This document shows, one piece after another, positions 20,798 through 28,480 of a stretch of DNA of 64,000 nt. The position numbers and the translations under genes are program-made. Positions within the stretch are counted from its first letter, which is position 1; the number at the start of each line of letters is the position of its first letter. The notes beneath the pieces were generated by a model, which saw nothing but the letters and a program-made list of their open reading frames with translations, searched no databases and was not told the origin of the DNA. The stretch comes from Halomonas urumqiensis (GTDB taxonomy: Bacteria > Pseudomonadota > Gammaproteobacteria > Pseudomonadales > Halomonadaceae), in the NCBI RefSeq assembly GCF_003028575.1, contig NZ_PYUD01000009.1, forward strand, positions 1-64,000. Reading direction: 5' to 3'.

Positions 20798-22618
20798 ATG
20801 CTGCAAAGTATACGTGATCGCTCCCGAAGCTGGGGCGCCAAGATCATCGTTGGTGCCGTCGTCGTCACCATGGCACTGTTTGGTGTCGAATCCCTGGTGG
20901 GGTTGCTTGGGGGAAGCGCTGATGAGATCGCCCAGGTCAATGGTGAGCCTGTCACGCGGCAGCAGCTGGAACTCGAGGTTCAGCGGGCGATCCGTAGTGG
21001 TCAGGTGCCGCCGGAACAGGAGCGTGCCCTGCGTACCCAGATGCTCGATCAGTTGATCACCGATCGCTTGTTGACCCAGTACGCGGAAGAGGGCGGTTTT
21101 TACCTTTCCGAGCAACAACTCGACCAACTGATCGTCTCTCTGCCTGAGTTCCAGAACCAGGACGGTGGCTTCGACAGCGAACTGTTCCGTAACCGACTGG
21201 CTGGCGCCGGTTATACGCCAACCTCGTTCCGCGAGGAACTTCGCGTAGACATGAAGCGCCAGCAGCTGCAACAGGGGTTGGCCTTCAGTGATTTCACCTT
21301 GCCAAGTGAACAGGAAGCCCTGGCCAGTCTGCAGCGTCAGACACGTAGCTTCCGCTATTTCATGCTTGGTGCCGATGAGCTGGACCAGCAAGTGGAAGCC
21401 AGTGACGAGGCCCTTCAGCGCTACTACGAAGAGCATGCCGACCAGTTCGTTCGTGAGGAACAAGTGCGCCTGGAGTATGTGGTCATCGACCGCCAGCAGA
21501 TGGCCGAGCAGGTCGATATCAGCGAGCAGGCCCTCAGGGATGCCTGGCAGGACCGCACCCGTGACGCCGACCGCCGCATCGCGCACATCATGCTTACCTT
21601 TGGTGACGAGCGTACCCGCGATCAGGCCGAGGAAGAGCTCGAGTCACTGCGTGCCCGTCTCGAGGACGGAGAGGCGTTCGAGGAACTTGCTGTTGAAGCT
21701 TCCGATGATCCGGTGTCGGCCGAGCAGGGCGGTGACCTTGGCGTGATCAGTCGCGGGTTTTTCGGCGATGAGTTCGATGATGCGGCATTCTCGCTGGATG
21801 AGGGCGAGGTGTCAGACATCGTCGAGACCGACAACGGCTTGCACCTGCTCAAGGTGACCGGGTTGGAGCGCGAGTCCTTCGAGTCGCTACGTGACGAGTT
21901 GCGCAGTGAACTGGCGCGTTCCGAGGTGTCCGGCGAATTCAACGAGCGGGTCCAGCAACTCATCGACGATAGTTTCGCCGCCGATGACCTGCAGAGCGTG
22001 GCAGAGGACCTGGATCTCGACCTGCAGACCAGTGATTGGGTGTCGCGTGACATTAGTGAAGGGGTGCTTTCCGAGCCGGGCGTGATGGCTCAGGCATTCA
22101 GCGAGGATGTGCTCGAGGAGCGGTTCAACAGCGAGGTCATCGAGCTCGACGAGGACCGGCGCATGGTGTTGAGGGTGGCCGAGTATCGCGAGGCGACAAC
22201 CCTGCCGCTCGACGATGTCCGCGACGAGGTTCGCCAGCGTGTGGAGGCTGAGCTCAGGCGCGAGGCACTGGTCGAACTCGCCCAGGCCCGTGTCGAGGCG
22301 CTGCGTGATGGTGAAGACTTGGCGATCGACTGGCAGCAAGCCGATCAAGTTGGTCGTCAGTCATCCGGCGAGGTATCCGAGGATGTTGTCGATGCAGTTT
22401 TCCGGCTGCCGGCTCCGCAAGGGGATGATCCCGTCTATGGCCATGCCGTGAGTGACGATGGCGTCGTGGTGATGGCGCTCGAACGCGTGGAGGAGGGCGA
22501 GGTCGACACCGATGTCGAGCAATTCGTCTCTTCCATGGCTGAGCGCCTGCGCGCCCAGGCGGCCATTCAAGGCTTGCTCGATGATCTGCGAAGCAGTGCG
22601 GACATTGTGCGTCAATAA
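20798..22618 (+). CDS. ppiD: periplasmic folding chaperone PpiD (SurA-N/parvulin)
   Basis: 606 residues. A single N-terminal membrane helix (AKIIVGAVVVTMALFGVESLVGLL) anchors the protein with the bulk in the periplasm. A SurA-type N-domain follows (EIAQVNGEPVTRQQLE), and a parvulin domain at about 265–360 with RRIAHIMLTFGDE and GGDLGVISRGFFGDEFDDAAF. In E. coli PpiD sits at the SecYEG exit and helps newly exported proteins; its own isomerase activity is doubtful. ATG 20798 has GAGG upstream. Very acidic overall. Confidence 0.93.
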   Translation: MLQSIRDRSRSWGAKIIVGAVVVTMALFGVESLVGLLGGSADEIAQVNGEPVTRQQLELEVQRAIRSGQVPPEQERALRTQMLDQLITDRLLTQYAEEGGFYLSEQQLDQLIVSLPEFQNQDGGFDSELFRNRLAGAGYTPTSFREELRVDMKRQQLQQGLAFSDFTLPSEQEALASLQRQTRSFRYFMLGADELDQQVEASDEALQRYYEEHADQFVREEQVRLEYVVIDRQQMAEQVDISEQALRDAWQDRTRDADRRIAHIMLTFGDERTRDQAEEELESLRARLEDGEAFEELAVEASDDPVSAEQGGDLGVISRGFFGDEFDDAAFSLDEGEVSDIVETDNGLHLLKVTGLERESFESLRDELRSELARSEVSGEFNERVQQLIDDSFAADDLQSVAEDLDLDLQTSDWVSRDISEGVLSEPGVMAQAFSEDVLEERFNSEVIELDEDRRMVLRVAEYREATTLPLDDVRDEVRQRVEAELRREALVELAQARVEALRDGEDLAIDWQQADQVGRQSSGEVSEDVVDAVFRLPAPQGDDPVYGHAVSDDGVVVMALERVEEGEVDTDVEQFVSSMAERLRAQAAIQGLLDDLRSSADIVRQ

Positions 22619-22627
22619 CGTACTACG

Positions 22628-22652
22628 CCGCGCCTTAGGCTGAAAGGCGCGG
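22628..22652 (+). terminator. hairpin after ppiD
   Basis: CCGCGCCTT and AAGGCGCGG form a 9-bp stem ten bases after the ppiD stop. No T-run follows. A second hairpin, CGCCGAGT with ACTCGGCG, lies about 50 bases further on. Confidence 0.45.
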
Positions 22653-22855
22653 TCCAGGGAACCACCCGCGAAACCCCGCCGAGTCAACCACTCGGCGGCC
22701 CGATCCCCGCGGCTCGACGGCGACAGGCCTAACGCGGACACGCTGTGAACCCATCCATGGGCGCTAGCTTTTTCATCCCTGAAAAAGATGTCCGCTACGC
22801 CCTGTCCCCTACGCCGCTTGTGGCCTGCCGTTCGACCCCGCCGCCTGACTTGCGT

Positions 22856-22874
22856 AGTGTTACTGTATAACACT
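22856..22874 (+). promoter_or_regulatory. Zur-like palindrome upstream of the COG0523 gene
   Basis: A perfect inverted repeat AGTGTTA–CTGTA–TAACACT, 28 bases before the start codon. It matches the core of the known gammaproteobacterial Zur box (GTTATANTATAAC) at most positions. Zur represses zinc-scarcity genes, and many COG0523 genes are in that regulon, so the assignment fits its gene. Zur itself is not in the window. Confidence 0.6.
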
Positions 22875-22901
22875 ATTGCTTGCCCATCCCGAGACGCGTC
22901 C

Positions 22902-23939
22902 ATGCCACAAACACTGAGCGATATCCCCGTCCACCTGATCACCGGATTTCTGGGCAGTGGCAAGAGTACGCTGATAAACCGCTTGATCGAACAGAAGCCA
23001 AACGATGAACGCTGGGCGGTGGTGATCAATGAATTTGGGCAGGTCGGCATCGATCAGGCAATGTTCAGCGAACGTGACGACCTGGTCGTCAAGGGATTGC
23101 CCGGTGGGTGCCTGTGCTGCCAACTGGCGTTCGTGATGCAGGCAACGCTGGTCAATCTGTTGCATCGTCAGCGTCCCGATAGACTGATCATCGAGCCTAC
23201 CGGGCTTGGCCATCCCGCTGGGCTGCTCGAGGTCCTGCGTGGTGAGGCGTTCGCCGGTGTGCTTGATGTGCGTGACATCATTGCCGTGCTGGATCCCCGT
23301 CGCCTGGACGACCCAAGGTCCAGGGAGCACGCGACCTTTCGTGACCAGTTGGCGGTGGCCGACTCCGTGGTATTGACCATGACCGATCTTGCCACGCCCG
23401 AGCAGCTAGCCGCTGCCCATCAGTATGCCAGTGCGCAGTGGCCGAAGAGGCGCTGGGTGGCTGAGGCGGCGTATGGGGAGGTGCCGATCAGCTTGTTGAT
23501 CGACGCTGGCCGGCATCGCGGTGAGCTACCCCAGACTGATGGGTCCGCGCCGCATGACCACAAGGCGCTGCGTGAAGCAGCCGGTAGTGTGGTGATGCTT
23601 GACGATTTCGCACTCGTCGAGCCACGCACCGGTGAGCCCGTTCACGAGTCAGGTCACGCGCTTGGCTACGACACCTTGGGCTTTCGCTGGCACCCGGCGG
23701 ATGCCTTCGATCTTGACCGGGTCACGGCACTGCTGGGTGCGTTGCCTGCCGCCTTGAGGGTCAAGGCGGTGTTGCATACCGAGGCAGGTTGGAAGCTCTA
23801 CAATCGCGCCGAGGGCACGGTGAACCTTGGCGATTGTGCCTGGCGAAGGGATTCACGGCTGGAGGTGATCGGTGAGCAGGGCACGCTGCCGGAGGCCGAG
23901 TGGCTGGTGGCACGTCTGCGGGAATCCTTGCTGCCGTAA
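22902..23939 (+). CDS. COG0523 (CobW/ZigA-type) GTP-binding metallochaperone
   Basis: 345 residues. Walker A TGFLGSGKST, the metal-binding CxCC motif in GGCLCCQLAFVM, and a switch segment IIEPTGLGHPAGLLEVL are all characteristic. A CobW C-terminal domain follows from about residue 250, with a modest His-containing linker (APHDHKAL). The family delivers metals, most often zinc, to client enzymes under metal scarcity. ATG 22902 is used; the 38-residue upstream extension lacks resemblance and would cover the Zur-like palindrome. It is a single gene, convergent with the msrC gene. Confidence 0.88.
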   Translation: MPQTLSDIPVHLITGFLGSGKSTLINRLIEQKPNDERWAVVINEFGQVGIDQAMFSERDDLVVKGLPGGCLCCQLAFVMQATLVNLLHRQRPDRLIIEPTGLGHPAGLLEVLRGEAFAGVLDVRDIIAVLDPRRLDDPRSREHATFRDQLAVADSVVLTMTDLATPEQLAAAHQYASAQWPKRRWVAEAAYGEVPISLLIDAGRHRGELPQTDGSAPHDHKALREAAGSVVMLDDFALVEPRTGEPVHESGHALGYDTLGFRWHPADAFDLDRVTALLGALPAALRVKAVLHTEAGWKLYNRAEGTVNLGDCAWRRDSRLEVIGEQGTLPEAEWLVARLRESLLP

Positions 23940-23968
23940 CGCAGCTTTCACGGCGTAGGGCTTTTCTC

Positions 23969-24436
23969 CTAGACCGCTTCGAGGTCGGTATGGGCGATAA
24001 ACACAGCCATCAACGCTTCGATGCCGGCTTGATCCTCGGCAGTGAAGCGACCGACGGTCGGGCTGTCCAGGTCCAATACTCCCCACAAGCTGTCGTTCAC
24101 CATGATTGGAATCACCAGTTCTGCATTGGAGGCCGCATCGCAGGCGATGTGATCCGCCACCGCATGGACGTCGTCGATTCGCTGAGCCTGCCGAGTGCGG
24201 GCGGCGGCACCACACACGCCCTTGTCGAAGGGAATGGGATGGCAGGCAGGCTTGCCCTGGAAAGGGCCGAGTGACAGCATCCTCGGGCTCCGTTGGAGAT
24301 AGAAGCCGACCCAGTTCAGGTCATCGAGCATCTGCATCAGAAAAGCACAGGTCTGGGCGCTGTTGGTCAACCAGTCGCGGGTGTCGAGCAGTGCCTCGAG
24401 CTGGCGTACAAGCAGCCGGTAGTCGATGGTAGCCAT
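23969..24436 (-). CDS. msrC: free methionine-(R)-sulfoxide reductase, GAF type
   Basis: 155 residues forming one GAF domain. The three active cysteines are visible in GPFQGKPACHPIPFDKGVCG and DHIACDAASN, the pattern of E. coli fRMsr. It reduces free methionine-R-sulfoxide in the cytoplasm with thioredoxin. ATG 24436 has GGAG upstream. It lies about 100 bases downstream of metQ on the same strand; the link to methionine uptake makes co-transcription with metNIQ plausible, since free methionine sulfoxide would be salvaged after import. Confidence 0.92.
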   Translation of the reverse strand: MATIDYRLLVRQLEALLDTRDWLTNSAQTCAFLMQMLDDLNWVGFYLQRSPRMLSLGPFQGKPACHPIPFDKGVCGAAARTRQAQRIDDVHAVADHIACDAASNAELVIPIMVNDSLWGVLDLDSPTVGRFTAEDQAGIEALMAVFIAHTDLEAV

Positions 24437-24537
24437 CGCAGGCTCCGTTGCGCGATTTAAGAAACAAGATAAGAAAGAGCCGGCTCTCGGCCGGCCCTTT
24501 CGTGGACATGATCGTGTGGCAGATCGCGTCCGCAAGC

Positions 24538-25347
24538 TTACTTCCAGCCAGGTACCGCCGCCGGGCCGAACAGCTCGGCGGCCTTGGCTGCTACCTCGTC
24601 GGTCTGGTAGGCCTCGACCAGTTGCTGGATCTCCTCGCGCTCCTGGTCACCACCGCGAACCGCAATCAGGTTGACGTAGGGTGATTCGGGGCCTTCCTTG
24701 ATCAGCGCATCGTCCAGGCTGAGGCCGGCCGGCTGGGCGAAGGTATTGTTGATGAAGGCCATGTCGACATCCGGCAGCACGCGCGGCAACTGGGCAGCCT
24801 CTATCTCGCGGAAGCGGAAGTCCTTCGGGTTCTCGACCACGTTGAGTGGTGTGGCCTCGAGGTTGGTCGGATCGTCCAGTTCGATCAAGCCCTCATTGTG
24901 CATCAGGATCAGCGCGCGGCCTTCGTTGGAGGGGTCGTTGGGCAGCGCGATCTGGGCGCCTTCGGGTAATTCATCGATGCTTGAGTATTTTTCGGAGTAG
25001 GCACCGATGGGGTAGACGAAGGTCAGGCCTGCGATGGTGAAATCGTAGCCGCGGTCCTCGACCATGGAGCGCATGTAGGGCTCATGCTGGTAGGCGTTGG
25101 CGTCCAGGCTGCCATCGGCCAGCGCGGCATTGGGGGTCACGTAGTCGGTGAACTCGATGATCTCGACATCCAGGCCGTATTCGCGCTCTGCAATCTCGGC
25201 GGCCACGTGCATGACGTCGGTCTCGGGACCGGCCACGGTGCCGACCTTGATGCTGTGGTCATCGGCTGTCGCGGTCCCCGCGCCCAGGATGACGGCTGAC
25301 GCCAGTACACCTTTGGCGAGCCGTGAGATAGCGGAAGTCTTGGTCAT
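24538..25347 (-). CDS. metQ: methionine ABC transporter substrate-binding protein, no lipobox
   Basis: 269 residues of the NlpA/MetQ family: IKVGTVAGPETDVMHVAAEIA, ALADGSLDANAYQHEPYM and ALPNDPSNEGRALILMHNEGLI are the methionine-site segments. Most MetQ proteins are lipoproteins, but this signal peptide ends ATADDHSI with no cysteine, so it should be a soluble periplasmic protein cut by signal peptidase I. ATG 25347 follows AAGGAG. Third gene of the metN-metI-metQ order, 79 bases after metI. Confidence 0.94.
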   Translation of the reverse strand: MTKTSAISRLAKGVLASAVILGAGTATADDHSIKVGTVAGPETDVMHVAAEIAEREYGLDVEIIEFTDYVTPNAALADGSLDANAYQHEPYMRSMVEDRGYDFTIAGLTFVYPIGAYSEKYSSIDELPEGAQIALPNDPSNEGRALILMHNEGLIELDDPTNLEATPLNVVENPKDFRFREIEAAQLPRVLPDVDMAFINNTFAQPAGLSLDDALIKEGPESPYVNLIAVRGGDQEREEIQQLVEAYQTDEVAAKAAELFGPAAVPGWK

Positions 25348-25426
25348 GAGAGGCGTCTCCTTGTCTGAATGAACTTGATGTTAACGGAATAACGATGAGA
25401 ATTTTAATAGTTTTTGGTTATCAAGC

Positions 25427-26080
25427 TTACTTATGATCGCTCTTGCGGACGAGGTAATCGCCAAGACTCTGGAAGCCCTGCACCATCACCACCAGGATCG
25501 CGACCGTGATCAGCATGATGGTGGGGTTGAAGCGGTTGTAACCGTAGCGGATCCCCAGGTCGCCTAGGCCGCCGCCGCCGACCGCGCCTGCCATGGCCGA
25601 ATAGCTGATCAGGGTCACGACGGTAACGGTCAGCGCCGTGAAGATGCCGCCACGTGCTTCGGGCAACAGCACGCGGGTAATGATCTGCCAGGGCGTGGCA
25701 CCCATGGATTGCGCGGCTTCAACAAGTCCTGGATTGATCTCGTTCAGTGCGCCTTCGACTAGCCTGGCAATGAATGGGATCGCGGCGATGGTCAGTGGCA
25801 CGGCCGCCGCATTGGTGCCGATAGAAGTGCCGACCAGGGCGCGGGTGAACGGGATGATCGCCACCATCAGGATGATGAAGGGGATCGAGCGTCCGATATT
25901 GGTGACCACGCCGAGCACTCCGGCCAATACCGGTTGGGCCAGCACTTGCCCGGGGCGCGTCACGTAGAGCAGAACCCCCAGCGGGATGCCGATCAGGGCG
26001 GCGATCACGCCGGAAATGGCCACCATGTAGAGCGTATCGAGGGTCGCTGTCAGGATCAGGTCAATCATTGCGCTGGACAT
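25427..26080 (-). CDS. metI: methionine ABC transporter permease
   Basis: 217 residues with five membrane helices and the coupling loop EAAQSMGATPWQIITRVLLPEA, which contacts MetN. It forms the membrane channel for D/L-methionine uptake. The start overlaps metN by 20 bases, so the two are translationally coupled. Confidence 0.95.
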   Translation of the reverse strand: MSSAMIDLILTATLDTLYMVAISGVIAALIGIPLGVLLYVTRPGQVLAQPVLAGVLGVVTNIGRSIPFIILMVAIIPFTRALVGTSIGTNAAAVPLTIAAIPFIARLVEGALNEINPGLVEAAQSMGATPWQIITRVLLPEARGGIFTALTVTVVTLISYSAMAGAVGGGGLGDLGIRYGYNRFNPTIMLITVAILVVMVQGFQSLGDYLVRKSDHK

Positions 26081-27155
26081 GGCCGAGCACCTCCACGTTC
26101 AGGTCATGGGATTCCAGATATTCGATGGCCTCAAGGGTCTTGGCCGGCGAGCCCATCAGTTCGGCGATCATCAGCCCCAGGGTACGTTCCTGGATCGACT
26201 CCACCTTGGCCTGCAGTATGCTGACGTCCACGCCACACTCCCGGGCCAGCCGTGAGATCAGCGGAGTGGAGACGGCATCGCCGGAAAACGCCAGGCGTAC
26301 CACCGGGTGAGTATGTTCCCCGGGGGCTTCCACCAACCTTTCGATGAGTGCGCGGGGAGGCTCGAGCTCGAGAAAATCGTTGAGGAAGTTGCGCCCCAGC
26401 CGTGTCTTGGGGGCGGTGAAGAAATCCCCCACGTCGGCTTCTTCCACCAGTTCGCCGCCTGAAATCAGGCTCACGCGGTGGCAGATCGACTTGACCACTT
26501 CCATCTCATGGGTGATCAGCAGGATGGTCAGCCCCAGGCGCTGGTTGATGTCGCGCAGTAGCGCCAGGATCGATCCGGTGGTCTGTGGGTCGAGCGCCGA
26601 TGTGGCCTCGTCGCACAGCAGTACCTTGGGTCGGCTGGCAAGGGCCCTGGCGATCGCTACACGCTGCTTCTGTCCCCCTGAGAGCTGCGCGGGATACTGG
26701 TTGGCCTTGTCGGCCAACCCCACCAGTTCCAACAATGGAGCGACCCGTTCACGAATCTCGCCACGCTTCATGCCCATCAATTCCAGCGGCAGGGCAACAT
26801 TGGCAAATACACTTCGGTTGGTCAGCAGATTGAAGTGCTGGAAGATCATGCCGATGCCGTGGCGAGCGGTATTGAGCGCCTTGCCGGAGAGTCGAGTGAG
26901 CTCCTGGCCATCCACACTCACCGTGCCGGAAGTGGGGCGCTCGAGCAGGTTGACGCAACGGATCAGGGTCGATTTGCCGGCGCCCGACAGGCCGATGACG
27001 CCGTGGATTTGGCCCTGAGGGACATGCAGGTCGACATTCTTGAGTGCCTGAACCGATGTTGACGAGGCACCCGATTCGCTTGCCTCGGCACGTCGATCCT
27101 GCCTGTTTGGTTTCTTGATGAAGAAGGTCTTGGATACGTTGTGGAGTCGGATCAT
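26061..27155 (-). CDS. metN: methionine ABC transporter ATP-binding protein
   Basis: 364 residues. Walker A GLSGAGKST, signature LSGGQKQRVAIARAL and Walker B VLLCDEATSALDP are intact, and the C-terminal NIL domain (about 280–360) binds methionine to inhibit transport in this family. The N-terminus has about 14 extra residues (NRQDRRAEASESGASSTS) between the first two strands compared with usual MetN. ATG 27155 is used; a 20-residue upstream extension would run through the leader. Expression is probably set by the leader switch upstream. Confidence 0.95.
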   Translation of the reverse strand: MIRLHNVSKTFFIKKPNRQDRRAEASESGASSTSVQALKNVDLHVPQGQIHGVIGLSGAGKSTLIRCVNLLERPTSGTVSVDGQELTRLSGKALNTARHGIGMIFQHFNLLTNRSVFANVALPLELMGMKRGEIRERVAPLLELVGLADKANQYPAQLSGGQKQRVAIARALASRPKVLLCDEATSALDPQTTGSILALLRDINQRLGLTILLITHEMEVVKSICHRVSLISGGELVEEADVGDFFTAPKTRLGRNFLNDFLELEPPRALIERLVEAPGEHTHPVVRLAFSGDAVSTPLISRLARECGVDVSILQAKVESIQERTLGLMIAELMGSPAKTLEAIEYLESHDLNVEVLGHVQRND

Positions 27156-27201
27156 GAAAGCCACCGCAATGGGCGCCTTGGCGGGCAGGGCAGCGGCAGC
27201 C

Positions 27202-27229
27202 AAAAAAAAGGCCACCCTTGCGGGTGGCC
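27202..27229 (-). terminator. leader terminator of metNIQ (attenuator)
   Basis: On the minus strand GGCCACCC, loop GCAA, GGGTGGCC, then eight T: a textbook intrinsic terminator. It lies 47 bases before the metN start and no minus-strand gene ends here, so it acts in the metN leader. Its 5' half includes CCCGCAAG (27217–27224), exactly complementary to CTTGCGGG (27304–27311) in the upstream aptamer, which makes an alternative antiterminator possible. Confidence 0.85.
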
Positions 27230-27244
27230 ATCAACGCTGGACAC

Positions 27245-27330
27245 ACCCGTTTAGCTGCACTTCACGCCGCGGCCGGCCTGACAGGATAACCGCAGCGCTG
27301 GCGCCCGCAAGCTGGGTACAAATCGGCGCC
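27245..27330 (-). ncRNA. SAM-II-type riboswitch aptamer in the metNIQ leader
   Basis: Read on the minus strand: P1 is GGCGCC (27325–27330) with GGCGCC (27300–27305); directly after the first strand comes the conserved GATTT (27320–27324). The pseudoknot pairs ACCC in the loop (27314–27317) with GGGT at the 3' end (27245–27248), and GCTAAA (27250–27255) precedes it, as in SAM-II (GCUAAA…GGG). Between P1 and the 3' strand is an extra hairpin of about 40 bases (GCGG…CCGC), which would be an expanded loop 3. Known SAM-II genes are methionine genes, which fits metNIQ. Found by eye, not by a covariance search. Confidence 0.68.
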
Positions 27331-27348
27331 GTCAAAATGAGGCAGACA

Positions 27349-27377
27349 ACCTTATGTTTCATACAAGCGTCTGTCAA
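27349..27377 (-). promoter_or_regulatory. promoter of metNIQ
   Basis: On the minus strand a perfect TTGACA (27372–27377), 17 bases and TAAGGT (27349–27354). Transcription would begin near 27341, just ahead of the riboswitch, giving a leader of roughly 190 bases. The -10 match is weak. Confidence 0.5.
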
Positions 27378-27600
27378 TATGCCTGGGCCATGTCACCCTG
27401 AAATGAACGGCTTGGCGGTTTATTTTCATGAAATACGTTAATGTGCAGGATAATCGACTGGAAATAGATGGTGTTCGATAGGCTCAAGTTTGCCACCGTC
27501 TCTCTACCGATGAATTCCCACCCCGGATGGATTTCCCTAAACTAGGCCAGTCAAAACGGCTCATACCTTGTGTCGTATTCCCATCATTCGAGGAGACGCC
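27378..27600. other. divergent spacer between the metNIQ leader and ribE
   Basis: AT-richer than its surroundings, with no open frame of note. I looked for an FMN riboswitch before ribE and saw none of its conserved elements. The ribE promoter should be here but is not obvious. Confidence 0.4.
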
Positions 27601-28230
27601 ATGTTTACCGGCATCGTGCAGGGCACCGCTGAAGTGGTGGCCATCGAAGAGGCCGAGTTGTTTCGCACCCATGTGATATGCCTTCCTGGATCACTTCGAG
27701 AGGGACTGGTACAGGGTGCATCGGTGGCGCACAACGGCGTCTGCTTGACCGTTACGGCCATGGACCGCGATCTCGTGAGTTTCGATCTGATGCGTGAAAC
27801 GCTCAAAGTGACCAATCTTGGTGCAGTCAAGGTGGGGGATCGGGTCAATATCGAACGCGCGGCTCGCTTCGGTGACGAGATTGGTGGCCACGCAATGTCC
27901 GGTCATGTCATGGCCACGGCGGAACTCGTGGAGCTCGATGAGGCGCCCAACAACCGGCGCTTGTGGTTCGAACTGCCAGCTCCACTGGGGCGCTTCGTGT
28001 TCGATAAGGGCTATATCGGTGTCGATGGCATCAGCTTGACCATCGGAGAGGTGCGCAAGGCCACCGAGGCCAATGGGCCGCGTTTCTGCGTCAACCTGAT
28101 TCCCGAGACACTGGAGCGAACCACGCTTGTAGACCGAGTGCCGGGGGATGTCGTGAACATCGAGATCGACCCCCAGACCCAGGCGATCGTCGAAAGCGTC
28201 GAACGGGTCCTGGAAGCTCGTGGCCTCTAG
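27601..28230 (+). CDS. ribE: riboflavin synthase, alpha subunit
   Basis: 209 residues beginning [12 protein letters not shown], the family N-terminus, with two lumazine-binding repeats. The first repeat shows [10 protein letters not shown] and GGHAMSGHV, the second GVDGISLTI. It converts two 6,7-dimethyl-8-ribityllumazine into riboflavin. ATG 27601 follows CGAGGAGACGCC. It is a single gene away from other rib genes, as is common for ribE (ribC in E. coli). Confidence 0.96.
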   Translation: MFTGIVQGTAEVVAIEEAELFRTHVICLPGSLREGLVQGASVAHNGVCLTVTAMDRDLVSFDLMRETLKVTNLGAVKVGDRVNIERAARFGDEIGGHAMSGHVMATAELVELDEAPNNRRLWFELPAPLGRFVFDKGYIGVDGISLTIGEVRKATEANGPRFCVNLIPETLERTTLVDRVPGDVVNIEIDPQTQAIVESVERVLEARGL

Positions 28231-28480
28231 CCCATTGTCATTGGATTGACCATTCCGTCAGGATTGCGTTGGTAGCCTGGGTGGCGGCTGGCCCGGAGGT
28301 TGCTTATATAGAAGCGTACGAGAGCACGTGTGACAGGGTCGGCGTCTCGCATCAAGGAGGGCATGCGGTTACCATAGTTGGCTTTTTTACCCCGCAGCTC
28401 TCTTGAGCGCTCGCCACGACATCATCGACGACCTCTCTTGCAACGACAATCAACGAGTCTCCTGCGCAGGAACGACAACC
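28231..28480 (+). other. spacer before the purine permease gene
   Basis: 250 bases without a gene. TTGCTTATATAG and GGCTTTTTTACCC are the only AT-rich patches. No purine riboswitch core was seen. The permease promoter cannot be placed with confidence. Confidence 0.3.

Noticed and set aside
27202..27229. Reading the poly-T hairpin as a terminator for an upstream minus-strand gene
   Set aside because: No minus-strand gene lies between it and ribE on the other strand, so it must act in the metN leader.
27440..27600. FMN riboswitch before ribE
   Set aside because: I searched by eye for the conserved FMN core and found none; ribE seems to have an ordinary leader.
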